Shown here in pieces: positions 40,001 through 50,375 of a stretch of 64,000 nucleotides of DNA. Location: NCBI GenBank assembly GCA_910591455.2, contig OU342814.1, forward strand, positions 19,586,768 through 19,650,767. The letters are read 5' to 3'. Each line of letters begins with the position of its first letter. Position 1 is the stretch's first letter. The notes beneath the pieces were generated by a model. The model was not told where the DNA came from, ran no database searches, and was given only the letters and a program-made list of their open reading frames with translations. The translations under genes and the position numbers were made by a program. Origin of the DNA: Pholis gunnellus. Taxonomy: Eukaryota > Chordata > Actinopteri > Perciformes > Pholidae.

Positions 40001-43000
40001 ATCTCAGTCTGGAGATCAGAGTTGAACTCCTTGAGATCCTCTTCAGCAGCAGAGCTAGAAGAATTGCTTGAACCTTTAAACTTAAGCTCCTGCTCACTGA
40101 GCTTTAGCCTGAGATCATCTTCAAGTTTGCCGAAAGTTGCTTTTTGTTCGACAAGTTTGTATTTTAACTCCTCCAACTGCTGTTGTGATATCACTTCCTG
40201 TTCCTGTCGCTTCTCATTGAGCTCCTCTGAGGCCTGAGTTGGTTCCTCAAGTTTGGCTCTCAGCTGTTTTACTTCTTCTTTGGAAGCACGTTCTTGGCAT
40301 TTGAGCTTGGACCGCAGTTCATCCAGTGTTCGCTGCGACATCTCTTCTTGCTCCTGAAGCTTCTTTCTTAGTTCTTCAACTTGCTGTTTTGAAGCTGCTT
40401 CCAGTTGATTCTGCTCGTCTGTAAACCGCTGCAGCTGCTGGTCAGAGATCTGCTGTTTGTGTGCCAACTGTTCTTTCGTCTGTCCTAGCTGGCGCTCCAG
40501 TTCCAGCATTTGTCTGGCCTTGCTCTCATTTGTCTCCGTTTCCTCAGCCAGATTCTTCCTAAGCTCAGACACTTCCTCTCTCCGCTGATCATCAACAACA
40601 TCAGATGACGATGCTGAAGTCTGCAATTCCTGCTTCAGGCTTTGAACTTCTTGCATCAGGGTGTGGATGTGGGACGTTTTCTCCAGGATCTCCGTGGAGT
40701 GTTTGTCCAGTTGTGCCTGAGCAGTTTGTAGTTGGGTTAACACTTGTTCAGCGCTCTCTGTCCTGCCGGTCACCTGTGGTTATTTCCGAAAAGATCACTT
40801 AAGTTAAGTCATCTAGCACCAAGACAATTTAATTAAACACAAATAATAAAACAATTTGATCAAAATATTTCTGTTGCCCACCTGGTGCTCTGAGGCCTCC
40901 AGTCTGACAGTCAGCTCTCTGACTTCTTGTCGAAGTGCATCACTCTCCTGTTGCCTCTTTTCTCTCTCCTCCACCAGCCTGCTGTTTTCCTTCCTCTCCA
41001 CCTCCAGAACAGACCGAGCCTCCTCTTTGCTACTCCTCTCTTGACCAAGAGCAGCAATTATGTCCATTCTGCCTTGCTTCTCTTCTGAATGGGCTGCCAT
41101 GGCATCCTCCTTGGCTCTCCGTTCAGCTTCGAGGGCTGCCATGGCTGTCTTGTTGCCTTCTCTCTCTTCTTTAAGGGATGCTAGCACCTCCTCTTTGCTT
41201 TGCTTCAGCTCACTGAGTGTGGCAAGGGCCTCCTCTCTTCCCTTAGTCTGGCACTCCAAAGCAGCGAGGGCGTCTTCTCTGCCTCTCTTTTCCTTCTCGA
41301 GGGCAGTAAACGCCTCCTGGGTGATAAGAGTAATGATTATTTCCTATTTTAATGTTTAAACTATATTTAAGTTCCATTTAGACAAAGAAGAAAAAAAAAA
41401 TCAGCTGTTGAGAAGCTCTTCAGTTACTTGGTAATTTCTTGTTTTCCTGGTGAAACAGAAATGCACAGATTGTAATTTTCTTAAGTCTGCACTGCTGATT
41501 CCTGTTTTTGCCAATTCCACATTTCTTTCTAAGAACTATAATTAATAGCTCCAGAATAATGTTTTAACCACAAGTCAGAGTAAACCGTCAAAGATTATAA
41601 ATAATATCAAAGTATTTTCTCTCCTAACAACAGGATATATTCAAGTTTCTAGCCCAAAACGACATTTTATAAGATTACAGTTGAACACATCATAATGGAG
41701 TTACAATTTACCTTCGCCCATTACTCCTTTTAACTGAATAGAGCTTGGACGCATCACAATGCAAGTTAATGCAACCTCCGTTAATGTTAACTTATAAGCA
41801 GCGCTGTGCTAAGGAGGGACCCCATGCTGTCAGCAGATCAGCCGGTCACTGAGAATACTCGGAGCAGCATGCAAAGGAATGAATTACAATATAATAACTG
41901 TCTGATTAAGTTAGTTGCTCCACATGTTTTTAAATGTTGTTCCTCCATAGCTTACTTTGGACTTGCTGTGCCAGCATAAAACTATAATGTGGCGGAGGCA
42001 CGTGTGTGTAAAGGTCACAAGTCACGAGCGATCAGCTGAAAATTAGGTTTTGATTGGCAGCTGATCGGTCGGTGCATCTCTTGAATCATTTATTCCTATT
42101 CCTAGTAACTGAGCAAAATGCTACATGCTAACCTATTTGTGAACTATACGAGTAAGCCCTTGACATACTGTACATTCACAGCAGAACAAACATCAGGCTA
42201 ATACTATGTCGGCCAGTGAAAGCCTCGGGATAAGAAAGACTAGCTTAGGTTACTGCTTTAACTCCATGAACCTATAAATGTGTGAGCGCACAAAGAGAAA
42301 CAGAAACATTTGACTCTCCAGCTGTCAAGGTACCAGTGAAAAAGGCATTCACCCCGAACTGATTTAGTCATAGGTCAACATCACTCGTCTATGGCAGAAT
42401 GAATGAACAGAGCTGCATAACCACGAGGAGGAGAACTTTAGAAGTTAATACAGCTTAAAACCCCAAACCTAATATTGTAAAGAATAATGCTCAGCTTGAC
42501 CTTCACTAAAAACTGGTTCTACTAAGAATGATCAGGCTACTGATGCCAGGGCATTGAGCTCCTCTCCTGGTCCTCCCACCATGTGCTCCTTTCCTCAGGG
42601 TTCTCACCTGCAGCCGCTGTCTCTCACGTGAACTCCCCTCCTCGAGCAGCGAGGCGCAGCTCTGAGAGCTTAGCTCTGCCACATTCTGCAACTGTCTCAC
42701 TTGTTGCTCCAGCCGGTCAATCTCTGACGACTTCTCCTGAAGCTGAGAGAGAAGCCTCCTTTTCTCTTCATCCTCTAATCCACTGGCTTCACCTAGGAAA
42801 TGACACCAAAAAAAAAAAAAATGTAAACTTTAAAAAGGCAACCAGTATTTACATCAAAAAAGAAACAATAAAACATCTTGTCACTTTTATATTGACATAC
42901 ATGACTGCACAGTTTGTATTTTCCTCCTCCACTTGATGGATTCATACGCGGTTTTACCATTGTGTTTGTGAGGCATCTGCCCTTGGACTTTCGGCTGGTG

Positions 43001-46000
43001 CTCACTTCGTTCCAACATCTTCCTCTCCAGCTCCTCTCCAGCGTCTCCCCTTTCTTCCTGAGCACCTGCTCGGTCTGAACCCAGACATGCATGATCGGCA
43101 TCAGCGGCCTTCTTTATGCCTGCCAATTCAGAGGAGTGGGAGTCCAGAGATGTGTCCTGAGGGAGGTAGGAAACATCGAACCTGTCAACACTATCCTGGA
43201 GCCAGATACTTCAAATTATACTTGCTTAAGTAAGCAAATACTTTACAAATTTCTGCTTGCGTTATACATACTGGATGTCAAGAAGAGACCAAAAAGCTTG
43301 CCTGACTTTGTATGGAATGTTAGAAACCTTGAAATGCAATGAAGAAAGTTGTTCCAAGAAATATCATTATTATGTTATTTCTTACTGAGAACTGGGTGTA
43401 TGAAGTGTGAGTGTAGCATAAGAATCTTGTCACTAAGATACAATAGGATGGGCATCAAATACAGCCTCCACATAATTGCCTTTTCATTCATGTTTTAATC
43501 ATTACATTATTGGTACCAAAAATCTGTTTTAGAATTTGTAACATTCACCCAACCAATAAGCAAACAAAACACACAATACATGGTGTTACCATCATAGATT
43601 GTGCGTCTTGACTGGGTCCAGCGCTGGCCATTTTGTCCATGAGGCTCTTTAAGATCTCCATCCTCCTTTCTGCTCGCTCCTCTAAGATTTCGCTCTCCCT
43701 CGCCAGGCGGTCACTGAAACAAACGCACACACAGACACACATTTGTATGACTTAATTATCATGCCCAAAACATTCCTGGTAACATCATATAGGAATATAA
43801 ATATATATTTGTTTAAAGTCTCACTTATAGTCAATCTGCATCTCTGAGAAGATCTCTGAGAACTCTCTGCTGATCTCCTCTCTGAGTCGCGCCTCCATGA
43901 GCAGACTCTCGGCTCGCTCCTTCTTCAGCTGTACCTGCAGCTGGTTAAACAAAGCCAACTGCCTCTGAGGAACGGGACACAACATAGTATCAAACAATAA
44001 AGAGTTTTCACATCGAAAAAGAAATGTTATGATTAAGACTACTGAATATTTGTATACATAAGTATATGTCCCATTTATTAAAATGAAGATGTTGAATCTT
44101 TCTATCTATAGGAACGGGCAACGAAAAATGCAGCACCAGCAGAAACTTGGGGGAAAAAAAACAGGAAATTCAAGATTGTTTCTCCAGTGTTGGAATGAGC
44201 ATCCTGCAATGAGGAATTAGATGTAAACAAGTGCTCATTGCTCAGACAATAAAACCTTGTGAATCACAGAAAATGAAAAAAAAAAAACATAACCGTATAA
44301 AATAGGGAAGTTTAGTAAAACAAATTAAAATTAAAAAAAAAAGTTCCTCAGCAAAACATTTTGTAGCCACCTGAAAGAAGAGCCTAGCGCCACAAATCAA
44401 TATCCGTTTAAGTGAACACTATAATGAGACTATTTTCTGACGGGGAACTGAAAATGAGCTATGCTCTCTTCAAAGTCACAAGACTCCACGGACATCTCAA
44501 GTTGCTAATCTGACTGTTTGAAGAGCCAAAATGCAATCTCGGAACCCATCAGCTATTGTCGGACGATGATTTAGCTCCTAATGGTTTATATTTAGCTTGT
44601 ACACTGTCTACTTGGCATCTAAAGTTATTAATCGGACTGTAAACAATGAGAAGTGTACGGAGAAGGAAGTCTGAAATCCTAGAACTATAGCCCTGTGTCC
44701 CCGAGAGGCTCATCAGTCGCCAGATTGATAGCCGATGGGATCCAATATTGTTACGGGACTGACCTGGTGCATCCGCTCACTGATGAGAATTTTATCATCA
44801 CTTTCATCTGCGTCTTCGTCATTGCCTGTCTGATCCATTGTGCCCTCCATCAGGCTCTCTTCTTCCTCATACTCATCGTCCTCATCCTCCTGGACAAAAG
44901 ATTTAAACACAATGTTTACAAACTATTTCAAGTGATAATCCAAGTAAAGCAAGAAGAGCACTAAAATATTGTATAAACTGTAATAAAGTAAAGCAAACGC
45001 TTCATGATGTGACCCAGGCTCCACCCCACCTGTACATCTTCCAGGCTAGTATCCCAGCCAATCAGGGAGCTCCTCCTGCTGCTCCGCAGAGCCTTTCTCT
45101 CAGCATTGTTGATGATGATGGATATATCACTGGCGGACCTCTGGGGCATGATGATGGGAGCGGGCCTGGTGGACAGAACAACAACCTGGAAACAGACAGG
45201 AAATAAAAAGAAAAGAAACACCAAAAGATAATATATTAAATATAATATAAAAATAACCAATATTACACTTAAAAAAGGGGGAACACTCAAGAGAGCAAAG
45301 CACAATAAGAGAGAAAATGAAAATGTATATGCACCTTCTGTGCCACAGCAGAGAATTTGAGGACGTTGAGTGTCTCATCGTACATGGAGGCACACTGGTT
45401 GATATTGACGATCATACAGGCTTTACCTCGACCACGGAAGAAGCTCTGCAGGTAGTGGGTCAGCTTACTTTCCCTGAAGGGAACATGCTGACGCAGCCTG
45501 GGGGAGGGAACAGCTTAGTTGGCATCGATAACTTGTATAACAAACTTTTTCCATCTGCTGTAAGTTGTATAAAGTAGGGTTTGTAGTTGCTGAAAATAAT
45601 ACAACCACAGTAAACAAAAACAGTGTGCTAAAGGGAGGATATAGAGCATTATGGAGTGACCCTTCATATTCCATAAAGCCTATTAAGGAGAAAATGACGG
45701 ATAGGTAAAAATCTCACTTGGCCTGCTGATTGTGTCGTAGTGCGTTGATGCATTTTCCAAGGATGAGCAATGAGGTGTTGATGTTTCCGGCTTCTTTGAG
45801 GCGCTCTCCTTTATTCTGGGTCTTGGCGCATCGCTCCGAACCAGCCAGGTCACACAAACACAACCTGATGGCAAACACACCAAGAAGTACACGATAACTC
45901 GGTCACAAAAAGCAGGCGCTGTACATCCAACTAAAGATTATAATTTGCACACATGTTCAATGCAGTTCCACACCTAAAACCAAGTCTATATGTCTAAAGT

Positions 46001-49000
46001 GTCACTCACTCGCTGACTGCGTGGACCCTCAGAGTCCCAATATCTTCAATCCTCAATATACGAATGGAGAAAATACTGTGACTGCAGGAAGACAAAAAAT
46101 ATGGAGCATACGTTTCAGTAACTTTGTATTAAGATGGAACGAACAGGATCTTAAAAGAGAAATTACCACAAGAAATAAGCACAAAAACTTAGAGAAATAA
46201 AATGCATACAACAGTTATAAAGTGGACAGATGTAATTCTTAAGAGACTTAGCTCCGATATATTTTGCTCCCCTTTTTATGTTGTGTTAATTTTAGTAAAA
46301 CTATAACCACAATTGAGCAAGTGCACAGAAAAGTGATAGTCTTCCTTATATGAAGGGGTCAATAACCAAGATAAAATGAAATGAAACTTTGAAAATGTGT
46401 GATGTACATCTGTCACTGCAACGCCACCGGTTAAGAATATCATCCAGGTACATGACCATGGTATTCCACTAAATACACCAATGGTTATTGCTGCAGGTAA
46501 AGCTGGTGATCTAGGAATGAATGTGTATGTGACTTTTGCACTCAGTGCTACGTTGCTGTGTGTATCTGTAACTGCTGCTGGCTGACATCCTCACCTCCTA
46601 CTGGAGAGCAGGTTGAGTCGGGTGGCGGAGAAGCTCTGGTTCTTCTTGCCCAGCTTCATCACCTTGTAAGCCTCTTCTGCACTATTCACCTGAATCCATC
46701 GCAGATCTAAATACAAATGTGGTAAAACGGGAGATTCATATAAAACTGACAGGTAACACTTCACTCTTTATCTTAAGGTAGGAAGAGTTAGAGTTTCAAA
46801 ATGTTTCTGACTATTAGTTTGAGCAACATGGCATTCATTTCTTCATATGCTTATTTCTCAACATTCAAAGGGAAAGGTCCTAAATTACTATATATTAAGA
46901 AAATGTAGAGAGTTCATTAGGCCAAAAAAGCAAAGTACACCAACCCATAAATACAGCACCGGGAGATATTTTACTCATTTTAAACAAGAGCTGCAACGAA
47001 TGTCACTAAGCATTATAGTGCATTAGAGTACATTTGGTGGGATGAAAAGAAAAGTAAATGGATTGCATACAAATCAATAAAGTTTGATGGGAACAGATCT
47101 ATCTACTAGCAGACGGCTGATTTGTATTTTAATTTGCAACAGATCAAATCTATGCTTAAATTGCCTGCATTGTTTTAATATAGGACCAATGTGGTACGTG
47201 TCTGCTGCCCCCCCGACCCTTCAGACCTCTGACAAAGGCGTTGCCCTTGACGTCCTGGGACAGGCGCAGTGCGGTTCTCCTCGGCGCCCCGCTGGGTACC
47301 ACCTCAAGGAGGTCGTGAATGTTCTCATTGTAGATTTCACAGAAAGAAACCCAAACAGAGAACTTAGTGTGGGCTTCCACTGCCAGGCTGATTTTGTCCT
47401 CTGCTGCGAAGGTCGTGCCCAGCATGGAGGAGCCTGCAACAAAAAAAACGCTAAAAATCAATGACCTGTAGTAACACGCTCTACAGTACTCAGTAACAGT
47501 AGCAACTCTGTGCTTTACTTTTCTGTATAACAGAACTCCAAGAGATTTTTTGGCATTCCTGCCCTCAGGTTAAGCAGTAAATTCTGATAATAAAAACAAA
47601 GCCCGATAGTCCTTTCAATCAGTATTAAAACAACATGATCAAAGTGCACAGGTGCTTTCAGTGTCAGATGTTCAAGAGTAAAAAAAAAAAATTAGCAATA
47701 ATAGAATAAAATAAAAATGTAAATCTTGCCTTCAAGGAGAGTCCTCTGGCTGGCACTGGTCTTCTCACTCAGGCTGGCATTGCTCTTCTCACTCTAAAAG
47801 ATGAAGTAAAAGTTAAAATACATTCTAAGGCAGTACATGTCGGGGGGAGATATTCGCCTTTACTTTACCAGCTTAAAAGAAAGAAGGACTAAAAACCTCC
47901 AGCCCTCCAGATGGCATGAAGTATATGCATTATGTAGAAATGACAATTTAAACCTCTAAAAATCTGTCCACGAATCCCACAGCACATGGGAGTATATGCT
48001 TTAGGGCTTTCTGCCAGAAAGGGTGTATTTTAACCCAAACCAAGTAGGGTTTGTTGAATAAAACCTAAGTAGATGTTTGGCAGGAAGGGTTTTCTGGCAG
48101 AAAGCCCTGAAGCCAAACTTCTCTTAGGTGCAACTTAGGGAAGAACCGTTCCATTTTTCATTTAAATGAATCGGGGTTTACGCTGGTTCTGTGCCTGACT
48201 GAACCCCGTGTAGACATTGATGGAGGTCTGGAGCTGCTGCTCTGCAGCAGGCTTGGACGGACTGGTTACCTCTTTAAATTGACTGAAGAAGTTTCTCTTG
48301 AACGTCACTTCCTCGGCCTGCTGCTCCCTGGTGAGCTTTGTGAACTCTTGGCAGCGTTGAGGTTTGATGCTCATCCCAGTGAACACCTGTTCCTCAATAC
48401 TGCTGAAAATGACATCGAGAGACCTGGGCAGGATACCAGCATCAGCATCTGGACCTGGAGTGACAAGAGCAGATGATTACATTATTAAGATACTTGTAGG
48501 GATGCAAGATATAAATTAGGCCCGACAAATTATCGGCAGATAATGGGTAATTTATGAAGTATTATTCCTCCCAGATGCTTCAACTACATAAGAGCACATT
48601 TGACTTTAGTAATCAGTTTCAGCAAAGGCAGAGCAGAAATTCAGAGTTCACTCACTTATTGACAAAATATCAGCCCGAGTCTCCTGATAGCTAGCCGAGC
48701 TAAGGTTTGTGGTACAAATAGACCAAACAAAGCAGAATCTACAATAACAAAGAGGAACCCACCTAAGAATGTGAAGGTCTTCCCAGCGTTGGTGACTCCA
48801 TAGGTGAAAACCAGAGAGTTCCCCCCTTCGAGAACATCTTTCACCAAATCCTTTACTGTGCCTTGAAAGAGCTCTTTCTGCATCGTCTCAGGACCATACA
48901 CCTGTTAAAAGGGAGGTAATGAGTAGGGACACTTTCTTGTCTTTGAGGATTTCTCAACCTTTCCTTGCCTGTGGCCCTGTTTGTAGGTCCAGAAAATGAA

Positions 49001-49789
49001 AGGCAGCAGACCAAAATGCATTGCAATACACATCAATAAGCTTTGTTGGCTCTCTTATCTGCCAGGAAACACGAACCTGAGAGAATTGAAAGCGCTGTCC
49101 AGTCTGTGGAAGTGATTTTTCAACGCTGAGCCTCGCTGAGAGGGACAACCTGGGAGGCTTCAGCAGAACGGTGTCAGGGGGCTCGATGGTAACACAGTAC
49201 TGTTAAAAACAAAAGAGGAAGGCAGACAGACAGCCTGTTTTAGGGTGTGGGGGGGTCTTGAAGTCATTATTTTCTGAGTAAATATAAACAAAACAAACAC
49301 AAAACAAAGCAGCTACCAAGCATACTGTTATTTGTTTCTGATCAACTCTCTGTATGTTCTTCATGTTTACCTGTGACTCTCCATTAATGGTCTCTGTTGA
49401 GCTGAAGGGTCGGATCCGGAGGTAGACCTTAAGGTGTCCTCTCTCCTCAATGCTGGAATGCTGCACAACACATCAGGATTTAATCAAAAACAGGACATTG
49501 TAAGATCCCTTCATAATGCACTTTCAATTTAAGTGATGGGGGGACAAAACCCTCAGTCCTCATTTCGGGCAAAACTATATATATTCCATATATACGTGAC
49601 TATAGGTAGAATACACCTTGAATATGCCGACATTAGTATTGATAGCATCATTGTGAATTGCAATGACTTCACCAGGTTTACCTGAGGGTCTGGTAAGGTG
49701 CTAAATTCTGATGAGAGATCTCTCTTCAAATCGTCGACCTCTACCTGTTCCCGCCTGTCAGCCTGGTTGTTCAGGCATGATTCCGTCAT
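13055..49789 (-). CDS. kif20b: Kinesin-like protein KIF20B (32 coding exons)
   Basis: KIF20B is a plus-end-directed kinesin-6 motor. It acts at the spindle midzone and midbody in late mitosis and cytokinesis and has roles in neural progenitor division. I linked 32 minus-strand coding exons with matching phases at every junction. The total is 5,565 bases including the stop, or 1,854 residues, against about 1,820 in human. The start is the ATG at 49,789, just after an acceptor and in frame with the KVYLRIRPF motor start. KIF20B is preferred over KIF20A because of the very long coiled coil, the 'GWDTSLEDV' segment after the motor, 'RFPRPELEISFSPLQPN' near the end, and the C-terminal 'ESDHQVLKRRLRS'. 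Domain blocks and exon coordinates are in the following entries. The reading frame is intact throughout, with one GC-AG intron. Exon boundaries are read from sequence by eye; the one at 48,270 is least certain. Confidence 0.93.
17909..17999. repeat. GA-rich microsatellite with GATGA interruptions
   Basis: An imperfect (GA)n tract interrupted several times by 'gatga' blocks, with a TG-rich start. It lies in the large kif20b intron and is a purine-pyrimidine mirror-type tract. The Leu/Ser-rich open frames on the opposite strand are artefacts of it. Confidence 0.9.
18171..18197. repeat. (AC)n microsatellite
   Basis: About thirteen AC units preceded by an AT run. Simple repeat inside the large kif20b intron. 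Confidence 0.9.
24368..24390. repeat. Poly-C tract, 23 bases
   Basis: An unbroken run of 23 cytosines on the plus strand, so 23 guanines on the kif20b sense strand, inside the large intron. Such runs are rare, length-unstable and able to form quadruplex (G strand) or i-motif (C strand) structures. The Pro-rich open frames across it are not genes. Its exact length is also prone to sequencing error. Confidence 0.9.
32551..38612 (-). CDS. kif20b: KIF20B distal coiled coil (coding exons 20-27)
   Basis: Exons: 38474-38612, 37930-38052, 37780-37834, 37038-37163, 36246-36379, 35586-35741, 35197-35373, 32551-32679. Phases chain correctly, including the tiny 55-base exon at 37780-37834. The sequence follows human KIF20B segment by segment: 'AMREEEKLSRQKL' and 'RDRTIQQLK', then 'KERVMEDMRLALTEQEETQ', then 'KKWLEEKLSLIGQAKEAE' with 'RKFADDRERYTRQQ', then 'EKWRKERDTLVAALEVQL'. 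The final exon (32551-32679) starts with a Gly run (SGGGDA) and is less conserved. The intron between 35,196 and 32,680 is 2.5 kb and carries a LINE relic and two unexplained open frames. Confidence 0.9.
32987..33361 (+). other. Unexplained open frame in a kif20b intron
   Basis: A 124-codon open frame antisense to kif20b, inside the intron between the exons at 35,197 and 32,679. The composition is balanced, with no low-complexity stretch, but I recognise no family or motif. A frame on the opposite strand (33,094-33,429) overlaps it, so at most one could be real. No splice sites or promoter stand out. It is most likely chance or a decayed transposon piece. Confidence 0.12.
33755..34017 (+). 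mobile_element. Non-LTR retrotransposon 3' coding relic
   Basis: The plus-strand frame encodes a run in the order RMDQWHNPEAALRWTPTGKR, then RPKTTRRRTL, then ELKWAEL, then AQDRTRWKQIVAAICST and NEED. This is the typical C-terminal end of a fish LINE polyprotein, in the region after the reverse transcriptase. Only this short end survives; the reverse transcriptase itself is absent, so the copy is 5'-truncated and dead. It is inserted antisense to kif20b in the intron between 35,196 and 32,680. Confidence 0.7.
34299..34751 (+). other. Unexplained open frame near LINE relic
   Basis: A 150-codon frame about 300 bases downstream of the LINE relic, also antisense to kif20b in the same intron. It contains a cluster of four Cys within 21 residues (C-x6-C-x4-C-x2-C in 'CERAKCHALKCHVC') and a later Leu/Lys-rich stretch. 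I recognise no family. It may be an older transposon remnant or a chance frame; nothing shows that it is expressed. Confidence 0.15.
37510..37725 (+). mobile_element. tRNA-derived SINE-like element
   Basis: A box A-like sequence (TGGATGAGTGG, about 37,521) and a box B-like sequence (GTTCGATCCC, about 37,565) have tRNA-like spacing, as in an RNA polymerase III promoter. They are followed by a conserved body ('ccttgagcaagacacttaac') and a tail 'gtcgttttggataaaagcgt' that ends 'ctgctaaatgac'. This is a very common teleost SINE layout. It lies in a kif20b intron in antisense orientation and has no coding capacity. Confidence 0.75.
39653..40773 (-). CDS. kif20b: KIF20B large coiled-coil exon
   Basis: An 1,121-base exon (373 codons plus two bases), the largest in the gene and the longest open frame in the window. 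It is bounded by a clean acceptor (CCACAG) at 40,774 and donor (AACAG|GTAAGC) at 39,652. The product is almost wholly Glu, Gln, Lys and Leu with heptad spacing, a long parallel coiled coil. Residues 127-230 of the exon contain a degenerate repeat of about 17-19 residues with the core E-E-L-R-x-K-L-x-E-Q-E. A Ser-rich break follows (GSSNSSSSAAEE) and then more coil, ending in Glu/Arg-rich sequence. This is the stalk of the kinesin; it has no enzymatic motif. Confidence 0.9.
40882..41316 (-). CDS. kif20b: KIF20B coiled-coil exon with 14-residue tandem repeats
   Basis: A single 435-base exon (145 codons, phase 0 to 0). Its first 110 codons are eight head-to-tail units of 14 residues, the first shortened to 12. 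Examples are REDALAALECQTKG, REEALATLSELKQS, KEEVLASLKEEREG, KEDAMAAHSEEKQG and KEEARSVLEVERKE. The consensus is [K/R]-E-[D/E]-A-x-A-A-L-x-x-E-[K/R]-x-x. Fourteen residues are two heptads, so the repeats keep the hydrophobic stripe (Ala/Leu) in register and lengthen the stalk without disturbing the coil. The remaining 35 codons are ordinary Glu/Arg-rich coiled coil. The acceptor at 41,317 and donor at 40,881 are both canonical. Confidence 0.85.
42608..45185 (-). CDS. kif20b: KIF20B neck and post-motor region (coding exons 12-17)
   Basis: Exons: 45030-45185, 44764-44889, 43825-43964, 43590-43713, 42958-43156, 42608-42792; 310 codons, all phases consistent. The first contains a Ser/Arg-rich stretch and 'GWDTSLEDV', matching the vertebrate KIF20B segment after the motor. 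The second is strongly acidic (EDEDDEYEEEE). The next two carry coiled coil with 'EILEERAERRMEILKSL', a close match to human KIF20B. The exon at 42958-43156 is Glu/Lys-rich and poorly conserved, and its product looks disordered. The exon at 42608-42792 resumes heptads (Leu at regular spacing). This is the region that in kinesin-6 proteins forms the long neck linker and starts dimerisation. Confidence 0.88.
45335..49789 (-). CDS. kif20b: KIF20B motor domain (coding exons 1-11)
   Basis: Exons: 49682-49789, 49371-49460, 49077-49199, 48763-48901, 48270-48454, 47730-47793, 47227-47433, 46595-46706, 46010-46081, 45718-45864, 45335-45497; 470 codons. The first exon encodes a non-motor leader. The motor starts with KVYLRIRPF. 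The ATP-binding P-loop is GVTNAGKT in the exon at 48763-48901. Switch I reads NLLSSRSH and is split between 46,595 and 46,081. Switch II is LCDLAGSER at the start of 45718-45864. The microtubule-binding HVPFRESKLTHYL is in 45335-45497. All signatures of an active ATPase are present. As in other kinesin-6 proteins, there is a long insertion between the P-loop and switch regions (exons at 48270-48454 and 47730-47793), rich in Lys, Gln and Ser. The intron after 47,730 starts with GC, not GT. Confidence 0.93.
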
Positions 49790-50280
49790 CCTGCCACAAA
49801 TAAAAAAACGAGATAAAAGTCATCAAAGCAAAGCAAAAAATGCCAATTGATCAAATGCTAGCTCACTTTAAAAAAAACGTTGCCTTACACCAAGACAAAC
49901 TAAACGGACAGTAACGTTAAGTTAAGCCACGCCCTTCAGAAATCTGGCACTTAGTGATGCACTTAATACCTTCCAAATGATCATTATAGTGGTGCATTGT
50001 TAAAGTTATCGGTGTCTTGCCAGTTCATGAACGGTTTTATAACGGTTTCTCTGCAAAAGTTTGAATCGTTACAAATTGTGTTCACCAACCGCTTAATTAG
50101 CGTTTCTTAGACAAGCTAGCAAACAAGCTAATGTTAGCCGTTTAGCTAGAAATGTTCAGATGACTAGCAGCTGTCAACTTGTAGCGTTGATTAACGTAAC
50201 ATAGTTTAAAATGTCCGTTTACTTTTCTGAAAAGACATGAACGACAACACCACAACTGGGTCGTACTCAGAGGCACTTAC

Positions 50281-50345
50281 CTGGCAGTTATATGTAGGAC
50301 ATTAGGTGAGAAAAAGTAGTAGTATTTGTGTGCTAGCTAACTAAA
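50281..50345 (-). other. kif20b: Probable kif20b non-coding first exon
   Basis: A strong donor on the minus strand (CTGCCAG|GTAAGTG, at 50,280) precedes the first coding exon, whose acceptor (TTTGTGGCAG) is at 49,791. The sequence just upstream has promoter motifs. The exon contains no in-frame start. Its 5' edge is not determined; I placed it just downstream of the TTTGAA element. Transcript evidence would be needed to fix it. Confidence 0.55.
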
Positions 50346-50375
50346 GACAACAACACAACACAGCCGCGGTCTGAG

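Noticed and set aside
39625..40237. Plus-strand frames of 90 and 178 codons rich in Ser, Cys and Leu
   Set aside because: They are the antisense shadow of the large kif20b coiled-coil exon; Glu/Lys/Gln codons read backwards give Ser/Leu/Phe-rich frames.
40856..41359. Plus-strand Ser-rich frames
   Set aside because: Antisense shadow of the kif20b repeat exon, for the same reason.
13055..49789. Identity as kif20a instead of kif20b
   Set aside because: KIF20A is much shorter (about 890 residues) and lacks the long stalk. The tail motifs and total length here fit KIF20B.
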